Below are positions 10,385 through 20,154 of a DNA stretch of 64,000 nucleotides, one piece after another. The notes under the pieces were generated by a model that saw only the letters and a program-made list of their open reading frames with translations, did no database searches and was not told where the DNA came from. Where the stretch lies: positions 7,933,501 through 7,997,500 of the forward strand of contig NC_092602.1 in assembly GCF_047663525.1 (NCBI RefSeq), written 5' to 3'. This stretch comes from Anas platyrhynchos. Taxonomy: Eukaryota; Chordata; Aves; Anseriformes; Anatidae. Position numbers and translations under genes: made by a program. How positions within the stretch are numbered: position 1 is the stretch's first letter; the number at the start of each line of letters is the position of its first letter.

Positions 10385-11928
10385 GAGCAAAGCCCCACAG
10401 AGCATCAGCCGAGGGGCTGGGAGGGAAGGAGTTGGACCAAACACGGTTGCTTTCAATTTCTCCATACTGTTCATAATTTAAGGAAAAAAACAAAAAAAAA
10501 AAAAGGTGATTCATTTGGAATGAATAGCAGGTCCGGGTAAGAGGAAGCTTACCTTCCCCCTGCCAGCAAGCAGCGAGGCCCTCACCTTCCCCTTCGCCAT
10601 GTGCAGCCTCTGATCCTCCCCGGGGCATCCAAGAGCAAACTGAGTCCTGGCTGTGTACTGGGCTACTGGAAGCTGATGCTAGCGGTCCTGGGCCATGTCC
10701 CACGCTGAAAGAAAGCCACGTGCTGCAAGATCTCTGCGTCGCTGGGTGGAACACGGTTCTCTAAGCAGGGACGCAGCTCGTGAAACGAGGCCTGGGTGCA
10801 CATCTTGTCCGGGAGCCTGGAGGTGTTGTGGTGCTGTTGGGTGACCGACGACCGTGGAGGACAGAGGCTGGTTCTTCAGCATCTCCCTGAACGTGCAGCA
10901 CGATGTATGGTACTCGCCTGCATAAAGACACCGAGACTCCAGCTGGCTGCTCAGCCTCTGGGGGGACCTTTCCCTTCCTGAGGGTGCAAGCTGTGCCGGG
11001 AGCAGAGGGATTTATCTGGCCTGATGTGCTGCACCAGCTGGGAGAGACTTTCCTAGCCTGACACTTGTAATGTTAGAGCCGTGGCCGAGGGATTCCGATG
11101 TAGCCTGCAGGAGGCTGGCGCCTGCGTCTGATCAGATGCACTTGTTTTCTGTATTGATTATGGCTTTTGTTTCCTTTAGTATCTTTTTCTTTTCAAAGGT
11201 TCGTTTTAAGCCCAGTTCCTTGTTTTGCCCTTTTTAGCAAGCGACCTGTCCTTCCGAAGAAGCTGAGAAGCAGAAGGCCTAAAGAGGAGCTTCTTGGTCC
11301 TTGAGCTCCCTGCTCCGTGCAGAGAGGGGCAGCTCGGTGTGTGCTCCTGCGAGCTCTCACTCCCTGCTGCTCCCACCAGGCCTGCCTGCGGTGGTGAGAG
11401 GTGCAGAGCCATCAGTGTCTGTGTGATTGTGCATTATCGAGGGGCAGGTGTCTGACATTTCAGTGCTGTAGCACAAGCTGCTTTGTGGCTCTCCGGAGAC
11501 CCGGAGGCAGGCAGAGCGCTGCAGACGAGGCCCTTCGGTTTCCCCGGTTGCCTGGTGACAGGCTGGCCAGCCGGGTCACCCGCTGTCCCCCAGGGGAGAT
11601 TTCTGCAGGAGGTTTCTGTTTCCACGTGCAGAGGCTGAGCAGAGCCCTGAGAGCCCTCATGGCACCTTCCAAGGAGCTGCCTTCCCGTGCCCTCAGCCGC
11701 TGTGCTGAGCGCTCCTGGCTGGTGGCAGGGAGAAGGATTTGGCCCAGGTAGGGTCAGCTTCAGTCCTGGTGAGCTTCACCTCGTGCTGGCTGGATCTCAC
11801 AAGTGTTCTTTTCACCTGGTGCTGCTGCTCCTCCCTGCACCTGACTTTCCTAGGGGTTGTTCTTGGGTTTGTTCTGCAGCAGCTCAGCCTTTCTTTGAGC
11901 TGAGAGTGGTCGGCAGCATTTGAGCTGA

Positions 11929-12153
11929 GCCTTCCTGCTCTGCTGGGCCCAGCAGCTGAAGCCTTTGTTTCTCCCTAACCCTCGAGCCGCGATACAAGCA
12001 GGGCTCACGGGTCCTGAAACAGGAGCTGGGGGAGGTGTCACCGTGCTGGTATCTGCAGCAGTGGCACTGAGCTTTCTGATAGCATTCATCGCTGCTCTGG
12101 GCCTGGCCATAATTCTGAGGGAGCTAAAAAGCAAGCTGTTGAACCTTAATTAG
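11929..12153 (+). other. Open frame encoding one membrane helix, no ATG (status unclear)
   Basis: Open from 11929 to TAG at 12151-12153 with no in-frame ATG. Its second half reads as a textbook single-pass segment: VTVLVSAAVALSFLIAFIAA, then LGLAIILRELKSKLLNLN, with acidic and glycine residues before the helix and lysine/arginine after it. A possible acceptor (caagcag, preceded by cctaac and pyrimidines) ends at 12001. I do not recognise the sequence. It may be a chance frame or a terminal exon. Confidence 0.2.
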
Positions 12154-13349
12154 CTTCTCTCCAATTACACAAGTGCTAACAGCCAGGGTTTGGGAGAAGT
12201 GGGTCGCTGCCACGCTGGAAGGAAAAGGCAAGTTTTAGAGAGCAGATCTTAAGAACAAACCCTAGGATGAAAAGGCTTGAGGTTGTCTGCTTCATCTTCC
12301 AGCTGCTGTTAAAATCCAGGTGCTTACAGAAGCCTTCAGCACGAGCTCCGTGTTGTTTAGTGACAGTGCCTGCAAAGATCTCCCCGGTGTTTTTTGGGTT
12401 ACTCTAACTGGAGCACAGAGACATGTAGATCTTTATCAGTTTGAGAAGCATAAACTGCCCTACTTTGTTAAGCAAAGAACCTGGCTTTGAAAGCAGGCTC
12501 CTCTGTAAGGAGGTGTTCTCCTCCAGGCCTTTTAGGTTGCTTTTTTTTTTTTTTTTGAGCATCCTCAAAGCAAGGAATCACTCAGCTTCTTGTGGCTTAC
12601 CCAGTAATCTCCACAGCTTGCACAGCATGAGAGGAGGGGTGTGCGTGGAGGTGTCCAAGTCTTCTAGGGTGGCTTCTGCCTGCCTCTCCTGGCAGCCAGG
12701 GCACCTCTTTGGTGCCACCAGCACCCTGAGGCGAAGCTGTGCAGGGTTTGGTCTGTAGCCTTCTAGTTTCTCAATTCAGATGAATTTGTCTCATTTGAAT
12801 AAGAATAGGGAGGAGAAATAGTTCAGTCTTGGCTTCGGTTTAGTCGTTTTGGCTCTGATTTTTGCGTTTTTGTCACTGCTGCAAAGCTGATGCTAGCTCT
12901 CTGGGTGACTGGGGCATTCCTGCCCCCGTGATGGTGCTGGGAGCAGTTTTCTTTGTCCCCTCTGCCAGGTTTGACTCGGGAGGAGCCTTCGAACAAAGCC
13001 CATGAGTACCCAGGGGGGCGCAGGATAACCCGTCAGCACCTCGCTGGGAGCGGTGTGCTCAGGCTGGCTGCCCTCGTCATCTGCCTGGCACCTGCAAGGC
13101 GGCCAGATGGGTGGAAGGAAGTACCTGGCTCTTAAAGTAGACATTTGGGTTGGCTGTGAGCTTCCAGCGCAGGTGTTTGAGGGAATATCCGAGGCAGTGT
13201 TTAGCTGAAGCCAGTTAGACATGAGCCTGGCCGTGCTCTGTTGCCTCCAGCCAGCAGCAGGCGGCTGAAGCGTGAGTCCCTGGGTCAGGACAGAGCCCGG
13301 CTCAGTGCTTGGAGCACTTGGTGTAGAGAGGGGCAGGTAGGGCAATGTG

Positions 13350-13371
13350 AATAAAGCTTCCCCTTAATAAA
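13350..13371 (+). terminator. Paired AATAAA poly(A) signals (MLEC, candidate)
   Basis: Two AATAAA hexamers 16 bp apart (13350-13355, 13366-13371), followed by GT-containing sequence ctgttggtcatgttctg about 15 bp later. Confidence 0.45.
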
Positions 13372-13655
13372 GGGGAGGCAACGCTGTTGGTCATGTTCTG
13401 AGCCTGGATCCAGCCTCAGGGCAGTGCTGCTTTAATTTCCCTTCATCAGCCCCTGCGTTCCCCCACGGGCGTGCAGGGGCGCAGCTGGCAGTTGTCTCGC
13501 TGTGCTCTCAGCTTCCATGTCTTTAGGCCAGGCCATTGTCCATGTCTGTGTGCGAGGCTGAAACAACAGCTCTGACCCTTCTGAGTATCCCAGGTGGCAG
13601 GGAGCAGAAAGCCAAATGAATTCCCGTCTTTTTGGTGCCTTTGTGTCGGGCTTTG

Positions 13656-13661
13656 AATAAA
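13656..13661 (+). terminator. Candidate MLEC poly(A) signal with strong T/GT-rich element
   Basis: AATAAA followed about 45-80 bp later by a long T/GT-rich tract (gttttgtgttgtg-type, about 13705-13742), the usual downstream element. Confidence 0.5.
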
Positions 13662-16011
13662 AGTCCATTTGAAGAAGCTTCTCTTTTTAAGGAGCTTCTG
13701 AGTTTTTGTGTTGTGTTTTTGTTTTGTTTTGTTCTGTTTGTTTTATCCCCCCAAGGGACAGGCGTTCCCTGCCCCTGTGATCAGCTGGGGACTGTCTCGC
13801 TGTCCCTTGGTGCCAGCTCTGGAGGTCACAGCTGAAGCACAGAACTGCAAGCGAGTATCTTTGGTGCCAGCCCTTGGGGCCAGTGGAGGAAAAAAAAAAA
13901 CAAAAAACAAAAACATTGCAGGGAACAGAAGAACTGGAAGGGCTCCTTCAGGTCTGGTCTCCCCCAGGCATCTCCTGAAGGCAGGACGGAGAATTGCAGA
14001 CAGCCTGGTGCCTGCGTGTCTGTGCAGCTGGGAGCAGGGTGAGTCACAGCTGGGTCCTGGTAGTCGTGGGCTGTGTAGGGCTGCTGCGTGCTGAGCATGG
14101 CTGGGGGTCCTGCTCCCCAAAATCACCTGCCGAGGGCTTCTCCTGCACCGTTGGGGTCTGAACAGGGAGCAGGAACCTGCGCTTTGTCCCTTGGTCTTCC
14201 TTTAAGTTGAAATTGCAACAGCCAGGGAGATGTGTTGGTGTTGGAAGCCGGGGTTGAACAGGCCTTTTGTTGGTGCAGGAGGAGGGGAGAGGAGCAGCAG
14301 AGCAGCTTCAGCCCTTGATGTGAGCCAGGTTCTGAGCAGCTGCAGAGTACCGAGTGTTTCAGGCTCTGTTTGGTGCCTAAATGTGGGAGAGCTCTGTCTG
14401 CTCCGTGCACTTATGTGGTAGGGAAGGAAATAATCCTTGCTGAGAGTCCAAGGGAAATGGGAGCTGGGCCAGCGCTGAGCTAATTTACCTACTGGCGCTT
14501 CTGCATCTCCGCAACAAATGCCAAAGTCTAATACAATTCAAGGATGCTTTTTTTAACGTCAGCCTGGTTGCACCAGTCTGGCTTCACTGGCTGGTCCCAC
14601 GCAGGCTCGGCCGAGGGTTCTCAGCGGCACAAACAACGCTGGGCTGGGGCTGCGAAGGCTCAGACGAGGTTGTGTGGAAGAGGCCTCCCGTGCTGCAGCC
14701 CTGCTCCACGTGCTGGCCCAGCAGGGCTGGGGCACGTGCATCACCCTGGATCTGAAGGGATTCGTCCCAGGAGCGTCGTAGCAAGCACGTGGGAATGGTG
14801 CTGGGCTGGGTGGGAGCAGTGAAAGCAGGTCCATGTCTTCCGGGACTCTGGCTTGCTCAGAGTTTATTGCTGTATATTAAATACTATTTTTGGAGATTGG
14901 GGGGAAGGTGCGGGAGGGGGAGGGATGTGGCAGCGCTGTCCCTAGGCTGATCAGTGGGACGCTACTGCAGGTTATTGATAGGTTTTGATTTTTTTTTCCC
15001 AAAAAGTGCTTTATTTAAAAATAAAAAAAAAAAAAGGAAAAAAAAATGAACAGAAGTGCTTTCCTCCCTCCTAGAAACAGTGCTGGCTGATTAGAAAATG
15101 TGAATAATCTTTTGCAAACATCAAAGGTCTCTGCTAAAGAGTTTGTGCGATGGAGGTTTCAAGGCAAGGGGCAAAGTACGGCTTGAACCAGTTTAACTGG
15201 GGCGAGTGCGTCTCGGAAACACGAGATCCCTGCCCCGGAGTTGTTTGTAGTCGCATGCAGGGAGGATGTGCTCGCCTGTCCTACCGCGGCCGTTTGTCAC
15301 ACGGTAACAGCTCTTGGCTCCCATGCTGGAGCGAAACATTATCCGGAAACTCATTGAATTTGGACTGCTGTTTTGGGGCTTTCACGGGCGTTCAGGGCTT
15401 TCCCACTCCGAAACCAGCCTGCTCGGTGAAGCAACCCTGGAGAAAGGAAGAGCAGAGGCAAAGGATCTGCTCCTCGTGCCGGGAAGCAGTGGTCAGGACG
15501 GTGAGCTGCCGGCCTGGTTCAGCGGTAATGTTGGGGTGCCGTGGGTGTTGCATCCTTAATGTTGGAAGCTGGCCCCGAGACCTGTGCTCATGGCATCGAG
15601 GGCACGTCGCAAACTACTCGAAGCTGTAGGTCTGAGCTGTCTGTAAAGGCTGAAGCAGCGTGGGGAGGGATCCCCACCTGCGCTTGTCACCAGTACAAAG
15701 GATTTTGGAGGAGGATTTTTTTATTTTACTGTCCATTGCTTTGTGTTATAACAACTTGCAGTGACATTTTTTTTTTTTTTTAGTTTGTTTTGCAGCAAGC
15801 TTGGGCCCTGGGTGAAAAGCACAGATGTCTATTTCTGATTGCATTGGCTTTGCAGAGACTTGTTTTGGGGAAAAGATGGGTGTGGGGGTGGGTTATTTTA
15901 TTTTTGGTACACGGTAGCTGTTTTATTTTTTAATTTCCCCAGGATGTTTGGTTGAGGGAACGTTCTGAAATCTACTGTCTGGCAGTTTTAACCAGCAGTG
16001 TGCTAAAGGAA

Positions 16012-16017
16012 AATAAA
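16012..16017 (+). terminator. Candidate distal MLEC poly(A) signal
   Basis: AATAAA in an AT-rich stretch, with GT-rich ggtggttggttttctgtc about 25 bp downstream. Composition changes to CpG-poor GC-rich DNA just after. Best candidate for the distal end of the transcript. Confidence 0.5.
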
Positions 16018-16040
16018 CAGAATTATATTGTCACTTGGAC

Positions 16041-16980
16041 GAGGTGGTTGGTTTTCTGTCACTCTGGGGAAGGGGGGGAGCCCTCCTTGCCCCCTCAGCA
16101 CCGCTGCAGCCCTGAGCTCGCAGCTGAGCCCCTGTCCCTGCTGCTCCTCGTCCCACACCGCCCTGCTGCCACCTCCCCGCCTGCTTGGGGCGATGGAGCA
16201 TGACCTGCGCTGCACAACATCCTCCTGACAGCACTGCTGCTGCCCTCCTCGCCCCTTGTTCGCCTCAGGAGCACCAGAGATGCCATCTGCCTCTGAGCTG
16301 CCTTGGCTTGAGGTGATGGCAGGCAGAAGGGGCTATAGGTGGAGCAGAGGGAACGTGGCATGTTCCTGCCCTGGGTGCCGGATCCCAGCTGCTCTGAGGC
16401 ACGAGGGACATTGGTCCTGTGCCTTTTCTGAGGCGCTGCCTGTGGCTGGGAGGGACCAAACCCACCTCAGCCAGGAGGATTTGGGAGCACTGACACGGAA
16501 AGAGCACTTTGTTGGCAATAGCTGCTTATGGGCAGCAGCAGCAGCCATCAGTACCCGCTGCTCTAAGCCTGTTTCCAGTCACCCCACACACATTCAGCGT
16601 TGGGCTCTGTGGGCTCGGTGTCCCCCCAGCCCCGCAGCCTCGGCACAGCACAGTGTGTGCTGCCGCTTCCTAGAAGGAGCAGGGCTCCCCGGAGGACAGA
16701 GGCCTCCTGTTCCCTGTAATTAACCCGCAGCCCTGCGGGATTCGGGCCCTGATTCAATTAACGAGATGCGGCTTCCCTCACGGCGAGGCCTGGGAGCCGC
16801 TTTGTGGGGGCCGGCTTGTGGTGCTGCTGGCCCTGTGCCAGGGAACCGGGGCCGTGCTGCCTGCTCGGTGGCTTTATTCTCCCACTCGGTTGGGTTTTAT
16901 TTCCCCAGATAATTTTTATTTCCCTAGGTAACTCCAGGCTTTTCCGTGAGCCATGCCCCACTGCCATCCAGTTGCTGTGC
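16041..16980. other. MLEC-UNC119B intergenic region
   Basis: GC-rich unique sequence between the last MLEC poly(A) candidate and the UNC119B CpG island. I see no gene or recognised repeat. Confidence 0.6.
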
Positions 16981-16984
16981 ACAG

Positions 16985-17580
16985 CCCTGGGATGGAGGGG
17001 CTCCCACCACAGGGGCAGGCACCCCGAGCCGGGCCGTACCGGGCCGAGGCCGCCCAGCAGGTGGGGAACCGGGACCGGGGCACCGGGACCGGGGCCGGTA
17101 CTGCCTGGGGCGGATACACGGTGCCAAACGGCGGCGAGGCGGGGGTTACACACAGCCCCGCTCGGTCTCCCCTCCGGGCCGCGCACGCGGCGGGCCCTGC
17201 TTAGCTTCACGCCCCCTCGGCGTTGCTAGGCAGCGCCCGCGCCCTCTGACCCGCGCAGCGCCGCCCGCCGCTCCCATAGCTACCGCGGGCGGCGGCGGCC
17301 ATCTTGGCGGCGGCGGCGGGGCGATGAGCGGCTCCAAGGCGAGGGCGGCGGCGGCGGCGGGGCCGGAGAAGAAGCCGCCGCCGGGCACCGGGGGAGCCCT
17401 CAGCCGCCTGCGGGGCCGCCGAGGCTCGGGGGACTCGGCGACGCGGCCGGGGGCGCCGTGGACTGAATCCGAGCTGCTGGCGCTGGAAACCGTCCGGCCC
17501 GAGCACGTCCTGGGGCTCTGCCGGGTGACGGAGAGTGAGTGAGGGCTGGGGGGGCTGGGGGCGCTGAGGGGCTGAGGGGC
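16985..17580 (+). promoter_or_regulatory. UNC119B CpG-island promoter
   Basis: CpG-dense, TATA-less. An X-box-like GTTGCTAGGCAGC is at 17222-17234 and a reverse YY1-type GCCATCTT at 17298-17305, 19 bp before the ATG, a place where YY1 sites often mark the start of transcription. GCGG repeats surround the start codon. Confidence 0.7.
17324..17534 (+). CDS. UNC119B: UNC119B exon 1
   Basis: Residues 1-70, starting [10 protein letters not shown] and ending VTE plus one base (A) before donor GTGAGT. In-frame sequence extends upstream without ATG, so this ATG is the start. Confidence 0.93.
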
Positions 17581-20154
17581 TCTGAGGGGATGAGGGGCAG
17601 CGCTCTGGGCCCCCCTCATGCTGCTCCGTGCCCCTCAGGCTCGGTGCCGCTGCTGTCTGGGGACCGGGGGTGCCGTCGCTTCATTGCCCGCGGCTCTCTT
17701 ACAACTTTCAGAAAGTTGTGCGGGGTTTTTTTGTTGGTTTTGTTCTGGGATGCCGCTCTCTGCCTTTCTCTCCGGATTCCTTTCTTGCTCTGCTCCCTGG
17801 CACCTAGCGCGCTTTTGTTTCTTCTAGCCTCAGTTTTGTCCTGCTTGCCTGAAGCTTCTGAAAAGCAATTTGCAGCATGTATCTTAAGAGGCTAGTTAAA
17901 AAGAAAAAAAAAAAAAAAAAGGAAAACAGATTCCTTTACTAGTTACTCAGAGATCATTTGAAAGGCTATTCTGTGTTTTCTTTTTCTTCTAGATTATTTA
18001 TGCAAACCCGAGGACAACATTTACAACATCGACTTCACCAGGTTCAAGATCCGGGACCTCGAGACTGGAACTGTGCTGTTTGAAATTGCAAAGCCTTCTG
18101 CTTCAGGTATGTTATCCTAACATCGCAAAGGGGCTAGAGGGACTCAGGGAACTGAGAAGCTGCAGTGCAGGGCTCATGCTAAGCAGAAAGGGCTTTCAGT
18201 ATCCCTGGTGTCTAAATCCCTTTGCTTTACCTCAACACTGAGTTTTCCTCTGCTGTGGAGTTTCCTAGTTTTACCATAAAAATGTGATAGTAGTGTGATG
18301 GGGGGAAATATTATCAGCTGCGAATCTTCCCTTGTTGGCTGGGCAGGGCACAGAGTTTCTTACATGTGTTTTGGCAATTACTAGGGGGGATATCCTGTAA
18401 GATTGAGGGCGGTTTTAGCTCCGGAACCACCAAGGCTGAGCCAGCTGTCTTATCAGATCTTCTCTGTAGTTCTTAATGCTAGTGTGAGTCTCAAACCGTT
18501 TCTTAAATACCTTCACGTTCAATGCCTAAGTACTAGCAAGGCTGTCCTGATATTCCTGCTAGCCGGTATTACTTTACATGCATGCTGTTGGCGGAGTAAC
18601 TCTGAGCTGGTGCATTTTCTAGAGCAAGACGATGAGGATGAAGATGACAACAGTGAACTTGACGCTAGTGCAGGCCGCTTTGTTCGTTACCAGTTCACCC
18701 CAGCGTTTCTTCGTCTTCGGACTGTCGGTGCAACGTGAGTAAGAGTTCATAGAGGGAAGAATGAGATGTTTATACAGTGTCTCTGGCGGTTTGTAACTAG
18801 AGTCAAAGGCTAGAGAGAACCCTTCTTGCACTTAGAATATCTAAGCATGTCTTTCTGGAACAATCTGTTGGATTCTTGTGTAGTCTTGGGTCAAAGGCTC
18901 TGTTCTTCTCAGTAGGAAGAGAGGAAAGTTCTCTTAGCTGTTTTTTTTCCTACTTTTGCCTTACAGAGTGGAATTTACAGTGGGAGAAAAGCCGGTGTCA
19001 AACTTTCGAATGATTGAGAGACATTACTTCCGAGATCGCTTGCTGAAGAACTTTGACTTTGATTTTGGCTTCTGCATCCCCAGTAGCAGGAACACATGCG
19101 AACACATCTATGAATTCCCTCAGCTCTCAGAAGACCTTAGTAAGTACCTCCCTCTCCGTCCTGAGCTGTTTTGTTTTTGTATGCATATATGCTCATTTTT
19201 TCCCTCTTGTTTTCCCTCTGCTTGTGCAAAGAGTTGTGACTGGGATGAAGGGACAGGGATAGGTAGATACACGTTCCTCATTTAGGCTGTGTTTAATCCT
19301 GAGTCACACATTTGTGCTGCGAATTCTCCACATTTGGAATGAAAGCCCAAGACAACCTGTACTGTCAAGTCACAGGCTGCAAGAACTGGTCAGTTACAGG
19401 GCTTCTGTGCCTAATGCCTAACAGAATAGTCCAGAAGGTAGGAAAGCCTTGAAGAAGGGTTCTCCCAGTAGTCACACGGCTGTTTTTAGCGCTTGCTTGT
19501 TACAGCTTGAGCCTCCAGCTTTGGAACAGATCTGGCTTTTCTCTGAGAGGTGTGTTTTTGAGCCGCCCAAATCTCTGCAAATACACATTGTGCGGGGTAT
19601 GTTTGACCTCAGGGGGTGGATAGAGCAGGGGCGTGTGGTGTGGGCCCTTCTGTTGCTGCGGGAGGAGGCGCAGTGTTTGCACCTCCTCTGTGTACATGTG
19701 GGGAGTGCAGCCCCTTGCTTTTATTTGCAGATTGCAGCCTCTCTGCCTACAGACGATGATTGCTGCTTGCCTTAGCGGAGGCTCTGACAGTTTCCATGCC
19801 TTGTGAGAGATTACTCCACCCCTGTTTGTTTGCTTTTGGCAGTGCTTGTCCTGTGAATAGGAAGGGCAGGCCGGAGCCTTTGAAGCGTGCCCAGCAGAGT
19901 GGTTTGCTTCTCTTCCTTGGGTAGGGCAGAGCATCAGCCTGGTAAATCCAGCAGAGCAGCAGGGCCCTTTTTATTCTGACTTCGTGCTGCCCACCGGAGT
20001 GTGGCAGGCTGTTGAATGTAATTGAGCTTTCTCTTTCACAGTCCGCCTGATGGTTGAAAATCCATACGAGACCCGCTCAGACAGCTTTTACTTTGTGGAC
20101 AACAAGTTGATAATGCACAACAAGGCCGATTACGCGTACAACGGAGGACAGTAA
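17324..20154 (+). CDS. UNC119B: UNC119B, lipid-binding chaperone (5 exons, 240 aa)
   Basis: Soluble GMP-PDE-delta-like beta-sandwich protein that takes up N-myristoylated cargo (for example ciliary proteins such as NPHP3) and releases it with ARL3-GTP (family knowledge). Exons: 17324-17534, 17993-18106, 18623-18734, 18967-19139, 20042-20154. The N-terminal 50 residues are low complexity ([20 protein letters not shown]). Then come [39 protein letters not shown], an acidic insert ([16 protein letters not shown]), [20 protein letters not shown], the strongly conserved [20 protein letters not shown], and the C-terminus [21 protein letters not shown]. Human UNC119B is 251 aa; the difference lies in the low-complexity N-terminus and acidic loop. 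Neighbours and N-terminus favour UNC119B over UNC119A. Confidence 0.96.
17535..17992 (+). other. UNC119B intron 1
   Basis: 458 bp, GTGAGT donor, tcttctag acceptor; contains a 17-base A-run at 17904-17920. Nothing else seen. Confidence 0.85.
17993..18106 (+). CDS. UNC119B: UNC119B exon 2
   Basis: Residues 71-108: [20 protein letters not shown], then [18 protein letters not shown]. Starts and ends in phase 1; donor TCAG|GTATGT. Confidence 0.95.
18107..18622 (+). other. UNC119B intron 2
   Basis: 516 bp, GTATGT donor and ttttctag acceptor. No feature recognised. Confidence 0.85.
18623..18734 (+). CDS. UNC119B: UNC119B exon 3 (acidic loop)
   Basis: Residues 109-145: acidic [14 protein letters not shown], then [20 protein letters not shown]. 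Ends in phase 2 at CAAC|GTGAGT. Confidence 0.95.
18967..19139 (+). CDS. UNC119B: UNC119B exon 4
   Basis: Residues 146-203: [20 protein letters not shown], then the hallmark [20 protein letters not shown]. Acceptor ccttacag, donor CTTA|GTAAGT. Confidence 0.96.
19140..20041 (+). other. UNC119B intron 4
   Basis: 902 bp, GTAAGT donor, tttcacag acceptor. No gene or repeat recognised. Confidence 0.85.
20042..20154 (+). CDS. UNC119B: UNC119B exon 5
   Basis: Residues 204-240: [20 protein letters not shown] and the C-terminus [14 protein letters not shown] at 20152-20154. Confidence 0.96.

Larger units (their letters stand above)
10385..16040 (+). other. Probable MLEC 3' UTR and downstream flank
   Basis: About 5.6 kb with no recognised exon. 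Candidate poly(A) signals are at 13350-13355, 13366-13371, 13656-13661 and 16012-16017. An A-rich stretch at 15013-15050 could cause internal priming. A frame encoding a membrane helix sits at 11929-12153. T-rich sequence near 13720-13745 and 15765-15782 is low complexity. Confidence 0.5.

Noticed and set aside
15013-15050. A-rich stretch as a poly(A) tail of a processed pseudogene
   Set aside because: No gene-like sequence precedes it and no flanking duplications were seen; more likely simple A-rich DNA within the MLEC 3' region.
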